Position numbers and translations under genes: made by a program. The notes beneath the pieces were generated by a model, which saw only the letters and a list, made by a program, of their open reading frames with translations, did no database searches and was not told the DNA's origin. From Amphritea atlantica (GTDB lineage: Bacteria; Pseudomonadota; Gammaproteobacteria; Pseudomonadales; Balneatricaceae), in the NCBI RefSeq assembly GCF_018860855.1, contig NZ_JAHKQE010000044.1:121235-185234 (forward strand): DNA of 64,000 nucleotides, written 5' to 3'. Of the stretch, positions 1 through 8,044 are shown piece by piece; positions within the stretch are counted from its first letter, which is position 1; every line of letters begins with the position of its first letter.

Positions 1-34
1 AGTAGGCCAGCACAACCTTTTTAATATCGGACAT
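1..34 (-). CDS. argG: Argininosuccinate synthase, N-terminal fragment
   Basis: Only the first eleven codons lie in the window; the gene runs off the left edge on the minus strand. They read MSDIKKVVLAY, the usual start of bacterial argininosuccinate synthases, whose nucleotide-binding loop follows directly. The enzyme joins citrulline and aspartate in arginine synthesis. It fits the neighbourhood: argD and argF lie 3.5 kb away, and argG sits beside motY in Pseudomonas as I recall it. A GGAG lies about 12 bases before the ATG. The call rests on eleven residues plus context. Confidence 0.75.
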   Translation of the reverse strand, partial: MSDIKKVVLAY

Positions 35-115
35 AATAGAGAGGCTCCAACGCAAATCAGCCCATTAAAGAGCGTCGTCGTCTCTAACGGGTACCTAAAA
101 AAAGGAAAGGGCGCA

Positions 116-144
116 ATTGTACCACGATTACGACAGAGTAACAG
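116..144 (-). promoter_or_regulatory. Candidate argG promoter, extended -10
   Basis: Reading leftward, CTGTTA (139-144) is followed after 17 bases by TACAAT (116-121), which is preceded by the TGG of an extended -10. The predicted start of transcription is about 75 bases before the argG ATG. The -35 match is weak and the -10 is good. I saw no clear ArgR box. Confidence 0.45.
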
Positions 145-183
145 AGGCAGAAAATCATCAAATCCCCTCTCCGTCGGCGATCA

Positions 184-1032
184 TTAATTACGGTCTAAAC
201 GGATGGTCACTCGACGGCTTCGATCACGGGTCTGACGATCATTTTTCTGCGCAACAGGGTAACGTTCACCATGATAACGGGTCGTTATACGATCAGGGCT
301 AATCCCTTTTTTCTCTAGATAAGCGGTTACCGCTTCTGCCCGTTTTTTCGACAGGTCTCGGTTAGCCAACCGCCGCCCTTGTGCATCAGAGTGACCATCG
401 ACAAAGACCGACTTCACCGAATCATCATTATTGACATAGATGGCAATCAGATCGAGACGCTCTTTAGTGGAGTCAGACAACTGCCACTGCGCTGACGGAA
501 ACAGCACCGCTGTTCGGGCAATCTGTCGATAATTCACCGGCAACAGATCAGATATGCAGTCGGTATAAGCGGCATAAGCGGGTGGAAAGTTCGCAGCTGA
601 CAGCGCGATACGCACAGACTCGCCGGTATCTGCCCAGTTCTGAGCTAGAAAGGTCGGCATTCGCCCCCGAAACAGACTCCCCAACATCTGTTGCGAATAA
701 CCGGTAGGCACCGCTATCGTGCCGTTTGAAGCAAACTTAACCTCACCTATGTGGCGCGGCGCAATACCCGGCTGCCAAGGCGACGCACCTTCCAGTATTC
801 GCACCTGCCCCTTGAGTCCATGTCCCTGCAAGGGCTTCAGCGTAAAGCGAACCGTTTCACCCGCCTCTTGGTTAAACTCACCCTCCCCAAACAGTGGAAT
901 TCGCTGCGATAAGCGGCAACTAAATTTAGAGGCTTCCAGTTCCCATTTAGACTGATCAATAGACGCAGAGTAACCTACCGCAAAAACCGGCAGAGAGAAC
1001 AATAATAGAAGAGAGAAGACAGTTACACGCAT
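184..1032 (-). CDS. motY: Sodium-type flagellar motor protein MotY
   Basis: 282 residues. A signal peptide (about residues 1-19, ending near FAVG) precedes an N-terminal domain of MotY type: a WELEASKFSCRLSQ stretch, then RIPLFGEGEF and a PWQPG motif. The C-terminal half, from about residue 165, is an OmpA-like peptidoglycan-binding domain with the DGHSDAQG and RAEAVTAYL signatures and a final RRVTI strand. MotY forms the periplasmic T ring with MotX and holds the PomA/PomB-type stator around the motor. No other flagellar gene is present, which is normal for motY. A strong FliA-type promoter lies just upstream. A plain OmpA-family protein is the only alternative, and the N-terminal domain argues against it. 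Confidence 0.9.
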   Translation of the reverse strand: MRVTVFSLLLLFSLPVFAVGYSASIDQSKWELEASKFSCRLSQRIPLFGEGEFNQEAGETVRFTLKPLQGHGLKGQVRILEGASPWQPGIAPRHIGEVKFASNGTIAVPTGYSQQMLGSLFRGRMPTFLAQNWADTGESVRIALSAANFPPAYAAYTDCISDLLPVNYRQIARTAVLFPSAQWQLSDSTKERLDLIAIYVNNDDSVKSVFVDGHSDAQGRRLANRDLSKKRAEAVTAYLEKKGISPDRITTRYHGERYPVAQKNDRQTRDRSRRVTIRLDRN

Positions 1033-1076
1033 AAACGATCGGAATCCAGAAAAATTAAGGGGCTCACTGACCTCCT

Positions 1077-1103
1077 GTATCGGCCACCACCAAAAGAGCT
1101 TTA
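1077..1103 (-). promoter_or_regulatory. Sigma-28 (FliA) promoter of motY
   Basis: On the minus strand TAAAGCTC (1096-1103) is followed by exactly 11 bases and then GCCGATAC (1077-1084). The FliA consensus is TAAAGTTT-N11-GCCGATAA, so the spacing is exact and only three positions differ. Transcription should start near 1070, about 38 bases before the motY ATG. This places motY in the late flagellar regulon. Confidence 0.8.
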
Positions 1104-1223
1104 GTTTATCACCCTAACCACGATGTAACGACAGAGTTATTTGTGAAAACCAGAGCAAGTCTTTACACTAAGCCTAGCTAATTACCAACCTAGGCTGTCG
1201 AAATCAGCCATTAAGGATATGCA

Positions 1224-1874
1224 TTGAACAGAAGCGCTCAGTACCAGCACCCAATGTCGAATCGTTTTCGCGGTTATCTGCCCGTTGTTATCGACGTGGA
1301 AACCGCCGGATTTAATTCCCAGACCGATGCTCTGTTGGAGATCGCAGCCGTCACCCTCACCATGGATGATGATGGCAACATGCTGATCGACGAAAGCTAC
1401 GAATACAATGTCGAGCCATTCGAAGGTGCAAATTTAGAACAAGCCGCCCTAGACTTCACCGGCATTGACCCGTTTAATCCATTGCGTGGCGCCATCGCTG
1501 AAGCAGAAGCGATGGAAAAAATCTTCAAGCCAATTCGCAAGGCCGTTAAATCCCACAACTGTAAGCGCGCTATCTTAGTCGGTCACAATGCCTCTTTTGA
1601 CCACGGTTTTGTCACCGCAGCAGCAGAACGTTGTGATATCAAACGCAATCCTTTTCACCCATTCTCAACCTTCGATACCGCGACACTCGCAGGCTTGGCT
1701 TTTGGTCATACCGTACTGGCTAAATCCTGTGAACTCGCCGATATCGACTTTGATGGCAAACAAGCTCACTCTGCACTGTACGATACGATGAAAACAGCCG
1801 AGCTATTCTGCACTATCGTCAATCGTTGGAAAGATCTTGGTGGCTGGCAGATGGCAGAATCACGCTTCGAATAA
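1224..1874 (+). CDS. rnt: Ribonuclease T
   Basis: 216 residues, against 215 in E. coli. RNase T is a DEDD-family 3'-5' exonuclease that trims tRNA (including end turnover of the CCA terminus), 5S and 23S rRNA ends as a homodimer. The first catalytic pair is in VVIDVETAG (Asp24, Glu26); the second Asp is in HNASFDHG; the last motif is HSALYD. The [17 protein letters not shown] and [13 protein letters not shown] blocks match the family closely. I chose TTG at 1224 because AAGGAT stands five bases before it. The internal ATG at 1254 has no visible ribosome binding site. Confidence 0.95.
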   Translation: MNRSAQYQHPMSNRFRGYLPVVIDVETAGFNSQTDALLEIAAVTLTMDDDGNMLIDESYEYNVEPFEGANLEQAALDFTGIDPFNPLRGAIAEAEAMEKIFKPIRKAVKSHNCKRAILVGHNASFDHGFVTAAAERCDIKRNPFHPFSTFDTATLAGLAFGHTVLAKSCELADIDFDGKQAHSALYDTMKTAELFCTIVNRWKDLGGWQMAESRFE

Positions 1875-1936
1875 TCAACTTAACGCTGGATAATCAAGGC
1901 TAATCACCTATCGGTCCACCGTTAAACGCAAGCCAT

Positions 1937-1964
1937 AAAAAAACGCGCCCTTAGGCGCGTTTTT
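1937..1964. terminator. Bidirectional terminator between rnt and the peroxiredoxin gene
   Basis: A nine-base stem (1941-1949 with 1954-1962) carries a four-base loop and is flanked by A and T runs on both sides. It can end transcription from the converging rnt and peroxiredoxin genes. Confidence 0.85.
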
Positions 1965-1987
1965 AGTTTTAGCACTAGTGCTAAATA

Positions 1988-2590
1988 TTACAGAGTGTCA
2001 GCATTTTCGCTCAGGTAAGCAGCAACGCCTGCAGGAGATGCGTCCATACCTTTGTCGCCTTCAGTCCAGCCTGCTGGGCAAACTTCGCCATTTTTCTGGT
2101 GGAATGCCAGTGCATCAACCATACGCAGCATTTCATCAACGTTACGACCCAGTGGCAGATCGTTAACAACTTGGTGACGTACCAGACCATCTTCGTCGAT
2201 CAGGAAAGAACCACGGAAAGCCATGCCGCCTTCAGATTCAACATCGTAAGACTGGCAGATGCTGTGAGTCATATCAGCAACCAGGGTGTACTTAACAGGA
2301 CCGATACCGCCCTGATCAACAGGGGTGTTGCGCCATGCATTATGAGAGAAGTGGGAATCGATAGAAACACCAATCACTTCAACATTACGCTTTGTGAACT
2401 CTTCGATGCGGTGATCAAAAGCCAGCAGCTCAGACGGACAAACAAAGGTGAAATCCAATGGGTAAAAGAAAACAACCGCTTTCTTACCTTTAATGGCTTC
2501 AGACAGAGTGAAAGAATCAACGATGTCGCCATTACCCAGTACCGCAGCAGCTGTGAAATCCGGAGCTTGCTTACCTACTAATACGCCCAT
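1988..2590 (-). CDS. Typical 2-Cys peroxiredoxin (AhpC/TSA family)
   Basis: 200 residues of the AhpC/Prx1 group. It reduces hydrogen peroxide and organic peroxides in the cytoplasm. The peroxidatic cysteine is Cys51 in FTFVCPSE and the resolving cysteine is Cys171 in GEVCPAGW. The FFYPLDFTF and YDVESEGGMAFRGSFLID blocks are typical. No AhpF follows it, so the reductant is probably thioredoxin or glutaredoxin; grxD lies 210 bases away on the same strand. The start is well supported by GGAG seven bases before the ATG. A perfect 12-bp inverted repeat lies 34-62 bases upstream and may be an operator. Confidence 0.93.
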   Translation of the reverse strand: MGVLVGKQAPDFTAAAVLGNGDIVDSFTLSEAIKGKKAVVFFYPLDFTFVCPSELLAFDHRIEEFTKRNVEVIGVSIDSHFSHNAWRNTPVDQGGIGPVKYTLVADMTHSICQSYDVESEGGMAFRGSFLIDEDGLVRHQVVNDLPLGRNVDEMLRMVDALAFHQKNGEVCPAGWTEGDKGMDASPAGVAAYLSENADTL

Positions 2591-2623
2591 TTTATATCTC
2601 CATGGTTAAATAGTGTGTTAAAG

Positions 2624-2652
2624 CATTATGTAAATAAAGTATTTACATAATG
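2624..2652. promoter_or_regulatory. 12-bp inverted repeat upstream of the peroxiredoxin gene
   Basis: CATTATGTAAAT (2624-2635) and ATTTACATAATG (2641-2652) are perfect reverse complements separated by five bases. The left arm of the minus-strand reading contains TTTACA, a possible -35, followed after about 16 bases by TATTTA. The position suggests a regulator site overlapping the promoter. It matches neither a Fur box nor a CIRCE element. The regulator is not known. Confidence 0.5.
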
Positions 2653-2800
2653 TGAAAAAATCAAAAGTAGAAGCAGCTTAGTGTCAGTCGCAATAGAAGA
2701 CTAATTAAAGACAACTATGGAAACGATAAACTGCGTCTATCAGAACCTTGACCCATTTAGAACACTCCAGAGGATATGTTCTAAATGCTTACAGTCTGTT

Positions 2801-3136
2801 TCAGCTGGCAGCAGAATCGTCTTCAGAAGCAACCGAATCGATCAACTCTTTCAGCTCGCCGTTAGCCGCCATCTCAGCAATGATGTCGCAACCACCGACC
2901 AATTCGCCTTTAATCCACAGCTGTGGAAAAGTAGGCCAGTTAGCATATTTAGGCAGCTCGGCACGGATTTCAGGGCTTTCCAGAATATTAACAAATGCAA
3001 AACGAGCGCCACAGGACATGATCGCTTCAGACGCACGGGATGAAAATCCGCACTGAGGAAAACGTGGAGTACCCTTCATATATAAGAGGATATCATTAGC
3101 TTCAAGTTGCTCTTTAATCGTATCTACAACGCTCAT
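2801..3136 (-). CDS. grxD: Monothiol glutaredoxin (Grx4 type)
   Basis: 111 residues, close to E. coli Grx4 (115). The active site is CGFS (Cys29-Ser32) after KGTPRFPQ, and WPTFPQLWIKGELVGGCDI gives the glutathione-binding TFPQ and GGCD loops. This class binds and passes on [2Fe-2S] clusters rather than reducing disulfides. In Pseudomonas it is in the same neighbourhood as the peroxiredoxin, with bfd and bfrB between; those two are absent here. The C-terminus ends in an acidic serine-rich tail (VASEDDSAAS). Confidence 0.95.
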   Translation of the reverse strand: MSVVDTIKEQLEANDILLYMKGTPRFPQCGFSSRASEAIMSCGARFAFVNILESPEIRAELPKYANWPTFPQLWIKGELVGGCDIIAEMAANGELKELIDSVASEDDSAAS

Positions 3137-3474
3137 AAACTTACCTATGCTTTAACTGGTCGCCAGATCTCTGGCATTAATCAATATTTGATGAAGAAAT
3201 CCTAGCATAAACCCGATCAATTTACTCAGGTATTACGTAAAAATAATCAACAAGCTTGCTCGCCATTATCATAAACGCTGATTAGAAAAACGTCATATAA
3301 AACTATATGGGGTCAGCTCGTTTAATCTCAAGTAATTTCAACTTTGATTGCCTATCTTGCTTATTGCCGAGCAAGTACATAGAATGGCTGGTTTTTCCGT
3401 TCGACGGCCCCATACAGACAGGCGATTTGCGTTGTGTAGAGGGACTGGCAGAGAGACTAACCAGAGGGACTTAA
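3137..3474. other. Intergenic region between grxD and argD
   Basis: 338 bases between divergent genes. Apart from the palindrome at 3162-3175 I see only short weak inverted repeats (for example CATATA/TATATG near 3294-3309). I looked for an ArgR operator (TGAAT...ATTCA type) in front of argD and found no convincing one. Confidence 0.5.
3162..3175. promoter_or_regulatory. 14-bp palindrome upstream of grxD
   Basis: GCCAGA-TC-TCTGGC is a perfect palindrome 26-39 bases before the grxD start. It could be an operator, but palindromes this short occur by chance. No regulator is suggested by the sequence. Confidence 0.25.
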
Positions 3475-4659
3475 ATGTCTACACAGCCCGTTATGAATAC
3501 TTACACGCGTCTTTCCGTTGCATTTAGTCACGGACAAGGCTGCTGGCTGTTTGATACAGATGGCAACAAATATCTAGATGCGCTGAGCGGCATTGCCGTT
3601 TGCGGCCTAGGTCATGCCCATCCAGCTGTTACGACGGCTATCAGTGAACAGGCCAGCCAACTGATTCATACGTCTAACCTGTACACCATCCCTAATCAGG
3701 AACGACTAGCTGAACGCCTGACCCAGATTTCCGGAATGGACAATGTCTTTTTCGGTAATTCAGGGGCCGAAGCCAATGAAGCGGCAATTAAGATCGCCCG
3801 TAAATACGGTCACTCCAAAGGAATCGAAACGCCTACAACGATCGTCTTTGAAGGTTCATTCCACGGCCGCACCATGGCGACATTGAGCGCCACTGGGAAC
3901 CGCTCTGCTCAAGCGGGCTTTGAGCCATTGGTTAGTGGTTTTGTCCGCGCTCCGTACAATGATGTTGAAGCGGTTAAAAACATTATTGCCAACAATAGCA
4001 ACGTGGTTGCCATTTTAGTTGAGCCGATTCAAGGCGAAGGCGGTATTGTTATTCCAGCGGATGATTACCTCAATCAACTGCGAGACATCTGTGATGCTAA
4101 CGATCTGCTGTTAATGCTCGATGAAGTACAAACCGGTAACGGTCGCTCCGGCACCTACTTTGCCTATCAGCAAAAAGGTATCCTGCCTGATGTGGTCACC
4201 ACCGCGAAAGGGCTAGGTAACGGCGTTCCTATCGGCGCCTGTCTTGCTCGCGGTAAAGCAGCCGAAGTATTTGTACCCGGTAACCACGGATCAACCTACG
4301 GAGGTAACCCTCTGTGTTGCGCCGCCGCATTAGCCGTTGTTAATACCATTACCGATGAAAAACTAGCACAGCGCGCTGCTGAATTAGGCGATAAGATCGC
4401 TGATGGCTTTCGTGCCCAGCTAGGTGACGCTGCCTATGTAAAAGAAATTCGACATCAAGGCCTATTATTGGCCATTGAGTTGACCGAGGCCGGTACCGAG
4501 TTGGCAGTTCTCTGTAAAGTAAAAGGAGTGCTGCTCAACATCACCGGCGGTGGTAAGGTTGTACGTATGTTACCACCTCTAATTATGAGCGATACCGAAG
4601 CGGAATTACTGGTTAACACCGTATCCCGTATCATCAAAGTCTATATGGCTGACGAATAA
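3475..4659 (+). CDS. argD: Acetylornithine aminotransferase
   Basis: 394 residues, a class III PLP aminotransferase. It converts N-acetylglutamate semialdehyde to N-acetylornithine in arginine synthesis, and often also serves as succinyldiaminopimelate aminotransferase in lysine synthesis. The PLP lysine is Lys245 in TTAKGLGNG; the GNSGAEANEAA phosphate loop is near residue 94; LMLDEVQTG (about 213-221) holds the Asp that contacts the pyridine nitrogen. GSTYGGNPL is the family block near the C-terminal third. GAGGGA lies five bases before the ATG. It precedes argF by 42 bases, so the two are probably cotranscribed. Confidence 0.95.
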   Translation: MSTQPVMNTYTRLSVAFSHGQGCWLFDTDGNKYLDALSGIAVCGLGHAHPAVTTAISEQASQLIHTSNLYTIPNQERLAERLTQISGMDNVFFGNSGAEANEAAIKIARKYGHSKGIETPTTIVFEGSFHGRTMATLSATGNRSAQAGFEPLVSGFVRAPYNDVEAVKNIIANNSNVVAILVEPIQGEGGIVIPADDYLNQLRDICDANDLLLMLDEVQTGNGRSGTYFAYQQKGILPDVVTTAKGLGNGVPIGACLARGKAAEVFVPGNHGSTYGGNPLCCAAALAVVNTITDEKLAQRAAELGDKIADGFRAQLGDAAYVKEIRHQGLLLAIELTEAGTELAVLCKVKGVLLNITGGGKVVRMLPPLIMSDTEAELLVNTVSRIIKVYMADE

Positions 4660-4701
4660 CTGACTCTGAGCAAAAGCTTGCTTAGGCGGACTTTCTAAAT
4701 T

Positions 4702-5616
4702 ATGACTACACGACATTTTCTCACCCTACTCGACCTGACGTCTGAAGAGCTAAATAAGCTGATTCGCCGCGCAGTTGAACTAAAACAGATCCGCAACAAC
4801 GGCGAGATTTACGCGCCTTTGTCCAATCAAGTCATGGCGATGATTTTTGAAAAATCATCCACCCGTACTCGAGTTTCATTTGAAGCGGGGATGGCTCAAT
4901 TAGGAGGCCATGCCCTGTTCCTCTCATCAAGAGATACCCAATTGGGTCGTGGTGAGCCGGTCGAAGACAGTGCACGCGTCATCTCCAGCATGTGTGATGT
5001 GGTAATGATTCGTACCTTTGAGCACGAAATTGTGACCAATTTTGCCGCTAATTCCCGCGTGCCTGTCATCAACGCACTGACCGATGAGTACCATCCATGT
5101 CAGCTGCTAGCCGATATGCAGACATTCCTTGAACACCGTGGCGACATTAAAGGCAAAACCGTCAGCTGGATCGGCGATGGCAATAATATGTGTCATTCAT
5201 ATATCAATGCCGCTCGACGATTTGACTTCAACCTGCAGATCGCTTGCCCTGAAGGGTTTGATCCTAATCCAGAACTGGTTGCTGCCAATAGCGATCGGGT
5301 CAGTATTTTCCGTACACCGGAAGAAGCCGTTAAAGGTAGTCACCTTATCGTCACCGATGTCTGGGCTTCAATGGGCCAAGAAGAAGAGCAGAAAGAACGC
5401 GAACGGGAATTCAAAGGCTTTCAGGTAACGCCTGCCTTGATGGATCAGGCCGATCCCGACGCAATCTTCATGCACTGTTTACCCGCCCACCGTGGTGAAG
5501 AGGTCAGTGCTGAAATGATGGACGATCCTCGTTCCGTGGTGTTTGACGAAGCAGAAAACCGCTTACACGCACAAAAAGCGCTGTTGGAATTCTTACTGGT
5601 TAAACCCGCTCAATAG
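4702..5616 (+). CDS. argF: Ornithine carbamoyltransferase
   Basis: 304 residues, the usual length of the short anabolic form. It makes citrulline from ornithine and carbamoyl phosphate. The carbamoyl-phosphate motif STRTR is at residues 53-57; DEYHPCQ and MHCLPAHRG carry the ornithine-site residues, the Cys of HCLP being catalytic. [12 protein letters not shown] is the mobile loop that closes on ornithine. The gene follows argD and is ended by a strong terminator. The anabolic rather than catabolic role is inferred from the pairing with argD and from the length. Confidence 0.95.
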   Translation: MTTRHFLTLLDLTSEELNKLIRRAVELKQIRNNGEIYAPLSNQVMAMIFEKSSTRTRVSFEAGMAQLGGHALFLSSRDTQLGRGEPVEDSARVISSMCDVVMIRTFEHEIVTNFAANSRVPVINALTDEYHPCQLLADMQTFLEHRGDIKGKTVSWIGDGNNMCHSYINAARRFDFNLQIACPEGFDPNPELVAANSDRVSIFRTPEEAVKGSHLIVTDVWASMGQEEEQKEREREFKGFQVTPALMDQADPDAIFMHCLPAHRGEEVSAEMMDDPRSVVFDEAENRLHAQKALLEFLLVKPAQ

Positions 5617-5660
5617 GATGAGAGCCGGTATTCTTACTGGCCAAACCGCCTCTTCTTGTT

Positions 5661-5692
5661 ATAAGGCTCACCTCTAGGTGGGCCTTATTTCA
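5661..5692 (+). terminator. Terminator after argF
   Basis: ATAAGGCTCACCT (5661-5673) pairs with AGGTGGGCCTTAT (5676-5688) with one G-T pair, and a short T run follows. It lies 44 bases after the argF stop. Confidence 0.8.
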
Positions 5693-5763
5693 TTCAAATC
5701 TGCCGTATGAGCGCAATTCATACTATACTCTGGTTCACATCATAAACTCTGAGGTCTGCCAGC

Positions 5764-6678
5764 ATGATCGAACTTCGACACCTGAAAACCCTTTCTGCAC
5801 TGAGAGATGCGGGCAGTCTGGTTGAAGCTGCCGAACGTATCCACCTGACACAGTCCGCACTTTCTCATCAGATTAAAGACCTCGAAGACCGATTAGACTG
5901 CTCTCTTTTCATTCGTAAAACCAAACCCATCTGCTTTACCAGCGCCGGACAGCGCATTCTAACCCTCGCGGAAGAAGTGCTGCCGATGATCCGTAACGCA
6001 GAACGAGATATCGCCCGACTCGCAGGCGGTGAGGCCGGTCGTCTAAATATCTGTATCGAATGTCACAGCTGCTTTGACTGGCTGATGCCCACCATCGATC
6101 ATTTCCGTCAAAACTGGCCCGAAGTCGAGATGGACCTGACCACTGGTTTTAGCTTTCAACCCTTACCAGCACTAGCCCGAGGGGATATTGACCTAGTTAT
6201 CACTGCGGCCCCAGAAGAGCGCAATGGTATCGCCTACATTCCCTTATTCACTTACGAATCCGTGCTGGCCATGAGTAAACAGCATCAACTGGTGGCCCGT
6301 AAAGTGATTCAACCTCAGGACTTAGAGCACCAAACGCTGATCACCTATCCGGTAGAACAGCACCGCCTTGATGTTTTTAAATACTTTCTTGACCCATCAG
6401 GCGTTGAACCCGAAGAGGTTCGCACCTCTGAACTCACCGTAATGATTATGCAACTCGTCGCTAGCGGACGTGGCGTCTCAGCACTTCCCAACTGGGCGAT
6501 TCATCAGTATATCGAGCAGGAATACATCACCTCTCGCCCTCTCGGTGAAAAAGGTGTCTGGTGTACCCTGTATGCAGCGATTCGTGAGGATCAGAAAGAT
6601 GCCGACTTTATGGTCGATTTTCTTAACACCGCCAAAGAGATCACCTTTCGCAACTTGAGCGGAATTAAATCAGCCTAA
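5764..6678 (+). CDS. metR: LysR-type regulator MetR
   Basis: 304 residues. The N-terminal winged helix-turn-helix (about 1-60) reads MIELRHLKTLSALRDAGSL and TQSALSHQIKDLEDRL, which follows E. coli MetR nearly word for word. The effector domain keeps the ECHSCFDWLMPT and NWPEVEMD blocks. MetR activates methionine synthesis genes (metE, metH, glyA) with homocysteine as co-effector. No met gene lies beside it here; its stop overlaps the start of an unknown gene by one base, which suggests cotranscription. GAGG precedes the ATG. Confidence 0.88.
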   Translation: MIELRHLKTLSALRDAGSLVEAAERIHLTQSALSHQIKDLEDRLDCSLFIRKTKPICFTSAGQRILTLAEEVLPMIRNAERDIARLAGGEAGRLNICIECHSCFDWLMPTIDHFRQNWPEVEMDLTTGFSFQPLPALARGDIDLVITAAPEERNGIAYIPLFTYESVLAMSKQHQLVARKVIQPQDLEHQTLITYPVEQHRLDVFKYFLDPSGVEPEEVRTSELTVMIMQLVASGRGVSALPNWAIHQYIEQEYITSRPLGEKGVWCTLYAAIREDQKDADFMVDFLNTAKEITFRNLSGIKSA

Positions 6679-7193
6679 TGTGCGCTACGCTTAACTCTGT
6701 ACAACCAAACACCTCAAGCGGCATGCTGACCGGTGAAGTATTAAAGGGCCAAACACTGGGTAATGTCGATACCGCCACCACATTGCTCTACCTGCCCACA
6801 CCGCCCATCATCGATCCACAGCACCCGCTGGATTACGAGCGGCTATGCACCTTAAACGGTAATCACTGGCGTAAGATCCTAATTATTCTGGCAAAGCTAC
6901 AAGCGCCAAACCAGCACTGGCGTACCTATCGAGATCAACAACTACTAAAGCAGCAGGAAGCGATCTGCTTTGGTGACCAATTGCTCGACCATCAACAACT
7001 ACAGCTCGTCGCAGGCAAAGCCAGCTGGCAAAGATTAGGACTAAACCCACAAGACTTTACCGCTATAGAAACCAGTGGCCGATTATTACAGCGGGATAAC
7101 ATCATTCTCACGCCCTACCCTGATTACCGGCAGTTTCCAAACCAGCTAATCGATCAACTCAGACCGATCATACAAGCCTTTGAATCGGCCTAA
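6678..7193 (+). CDS. Conserved protein of unknown function coupled to metR
   Basis: 171 residues that I cannot assign to a known family. The start codon shares a base with the metR stop (TAATG), so translation is probably coupled. There is no signal peptide or membrane segment. Visible features are a HPLDYERLCTLNGNHWRKILIILAKL stretch in the first half, which looks like an amphipathic helix rich in aromatic residues, and a YPDYRQFPNQLIDQL stretch near the end. The protein is probably cytoplasmic. The coupling is the only hint at function. Confidence 0.7.
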   Translation: MCATLNSVQPNTSSGMLTGEVLKGQTLGNVDTATTLLYLPTPPIIDPQHPLDYERLCTLNGNHWRKILIILAKLQAPNQHWRTYRDQQLLKQQEAICFGDQLLDHQQLQLVAGKASWQRLGLNPQDFTAIETSGRLLQRDNIILTPYPDYRQFPNQLIDQLRPIIQAFESA

Positions 7194-7200
7194 CCAGTCC

Positions 7201-7578
7201 CTAGCCCTGCCACTCATCTAACACCTCTTGCGCAGCACGAAACGCCTCCTGTGCCGCTGGCGCGCCACAATACACCACAGAATGCAGTAGCACCTCCTGA
7301 ATCTCCGCGGGGGTACAGCCATTATTAAGCGCACCCCGAACATGCCCTTTCAGCTCTGCAGGGGCTTTCAACGCGGCCAACATGGCAATGGTGACCAAAC
7401 TTCGGGTAGAACGAGGCAAACCTGGACGCTGCCAGGTCGATCCCCAAGCATGTTCGTTAATCCAGTCCTGCAGCGGCTCGGTTAATTCAGTGGTATTGGC
7501 TTGTGCACGGGCAACAAAGGCTTCGCCCATCACTTGAGTGCGAACCTCTAATCCGTTCTGTTTATCCTGTTCTGACAT
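7201..7578 (-). CDS. Carboxymuconolactone decarboxylase family protein, PcaC-like
   Basis: 125 residues, close to the 130 of classical PcaC. PRSTRSLVTIAMLAAL, LKGHVRGALNNG and LLHSVVYCGAPAA are the AhpD/CMD family blocks that form the active site; the single Cys is in the last one. In beta-ketoadipate catabolism PcaC removes CO2 from 4-carboxymuconolactone, but no other pca gene is in the window. It may instead be a stress-linked member of the AhpD-like superfamily; the absence of a CxxC motif argues against a true AhpD disulfide reductase. Confidence 0.75.
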   Translation of the reverse strand: MSEQDKQNGLEVRTQVMGEAFVARAQANTTELTEPLQDWINEHAWGSTWQRPGLPRSTRSLVTIAMLAALKAPAELKGHVRGALNNGCTPAEIQEVLLHSVVYCGAPAAQEAFRAAQEVLDEWQG

Positions 7579-8044
7579 GATCTCTCACTTCTTATCATCT
7601 ATCTGCTTAATTTTATAAGGCGTTGATTTTACCAACTTCACTGAAATCTGCGGCCCATCAATAGTCTTATGCCCAACGCCGACGCCTTATCCAAGCATTT
7701 TTATCCGATAGCCTTTAGTTAAGTGCTTTTATTTAAGCGCTTTTATCTAACCCAATAAGCCACGCACCCCGCTATTTAACGACACAGGAGCCTCACTCAT
7801 AGGCCAATCACAGCCCAAAATACGGCATCATTTCAAACAACTCTATTGTGCAATGCAAAGCCAAACCCATAAGATTATGCGGCCATCCCCCACCGCCAAC
7901 CCATTTTTCCTTAAAATGCCTCACAGCAGTTAACCAAAAGCCCGTAATTTCTCCGTTCAGCCCTTACCTGAAAAGGCGAACAGCGCTAAACTACCCCCTA
8001 TAGAAGCCCCTTAAATAGTCTCCTTTCAACTTGGTATTTTTTTG
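7579..8044. other. Intergenic region before the DAHP synthase gene
   Basis: 466 bases between divergent genes. It holds two near-identical 13-base direct repeats, TTAAGTGCTTTTA (7719-7731) and TTAAGCGCTTTTA (7733-7745), one base apart, and a looser third copy near 7691. They could be regulator half-sites or a short duplication. I found no attenuator-like leader peptide and no clear promoter. Confidence 0.4.

Noticed and set aside
1023..1067. Fourteen-codon GTG-started leader frame with AGGAGG overlapping the motY start
   Set aside because: The AGGAGG (1071-1076) lies between the FliA -10 box and the expected transcript start, so it would not be in the motY mRNA made from that promoter.
2099..2581. 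160-codon frame on the plus strand inside the peroxiredoxin gene
   Set aside because: Antisense shadow of a gene with both catalytic cysteines.
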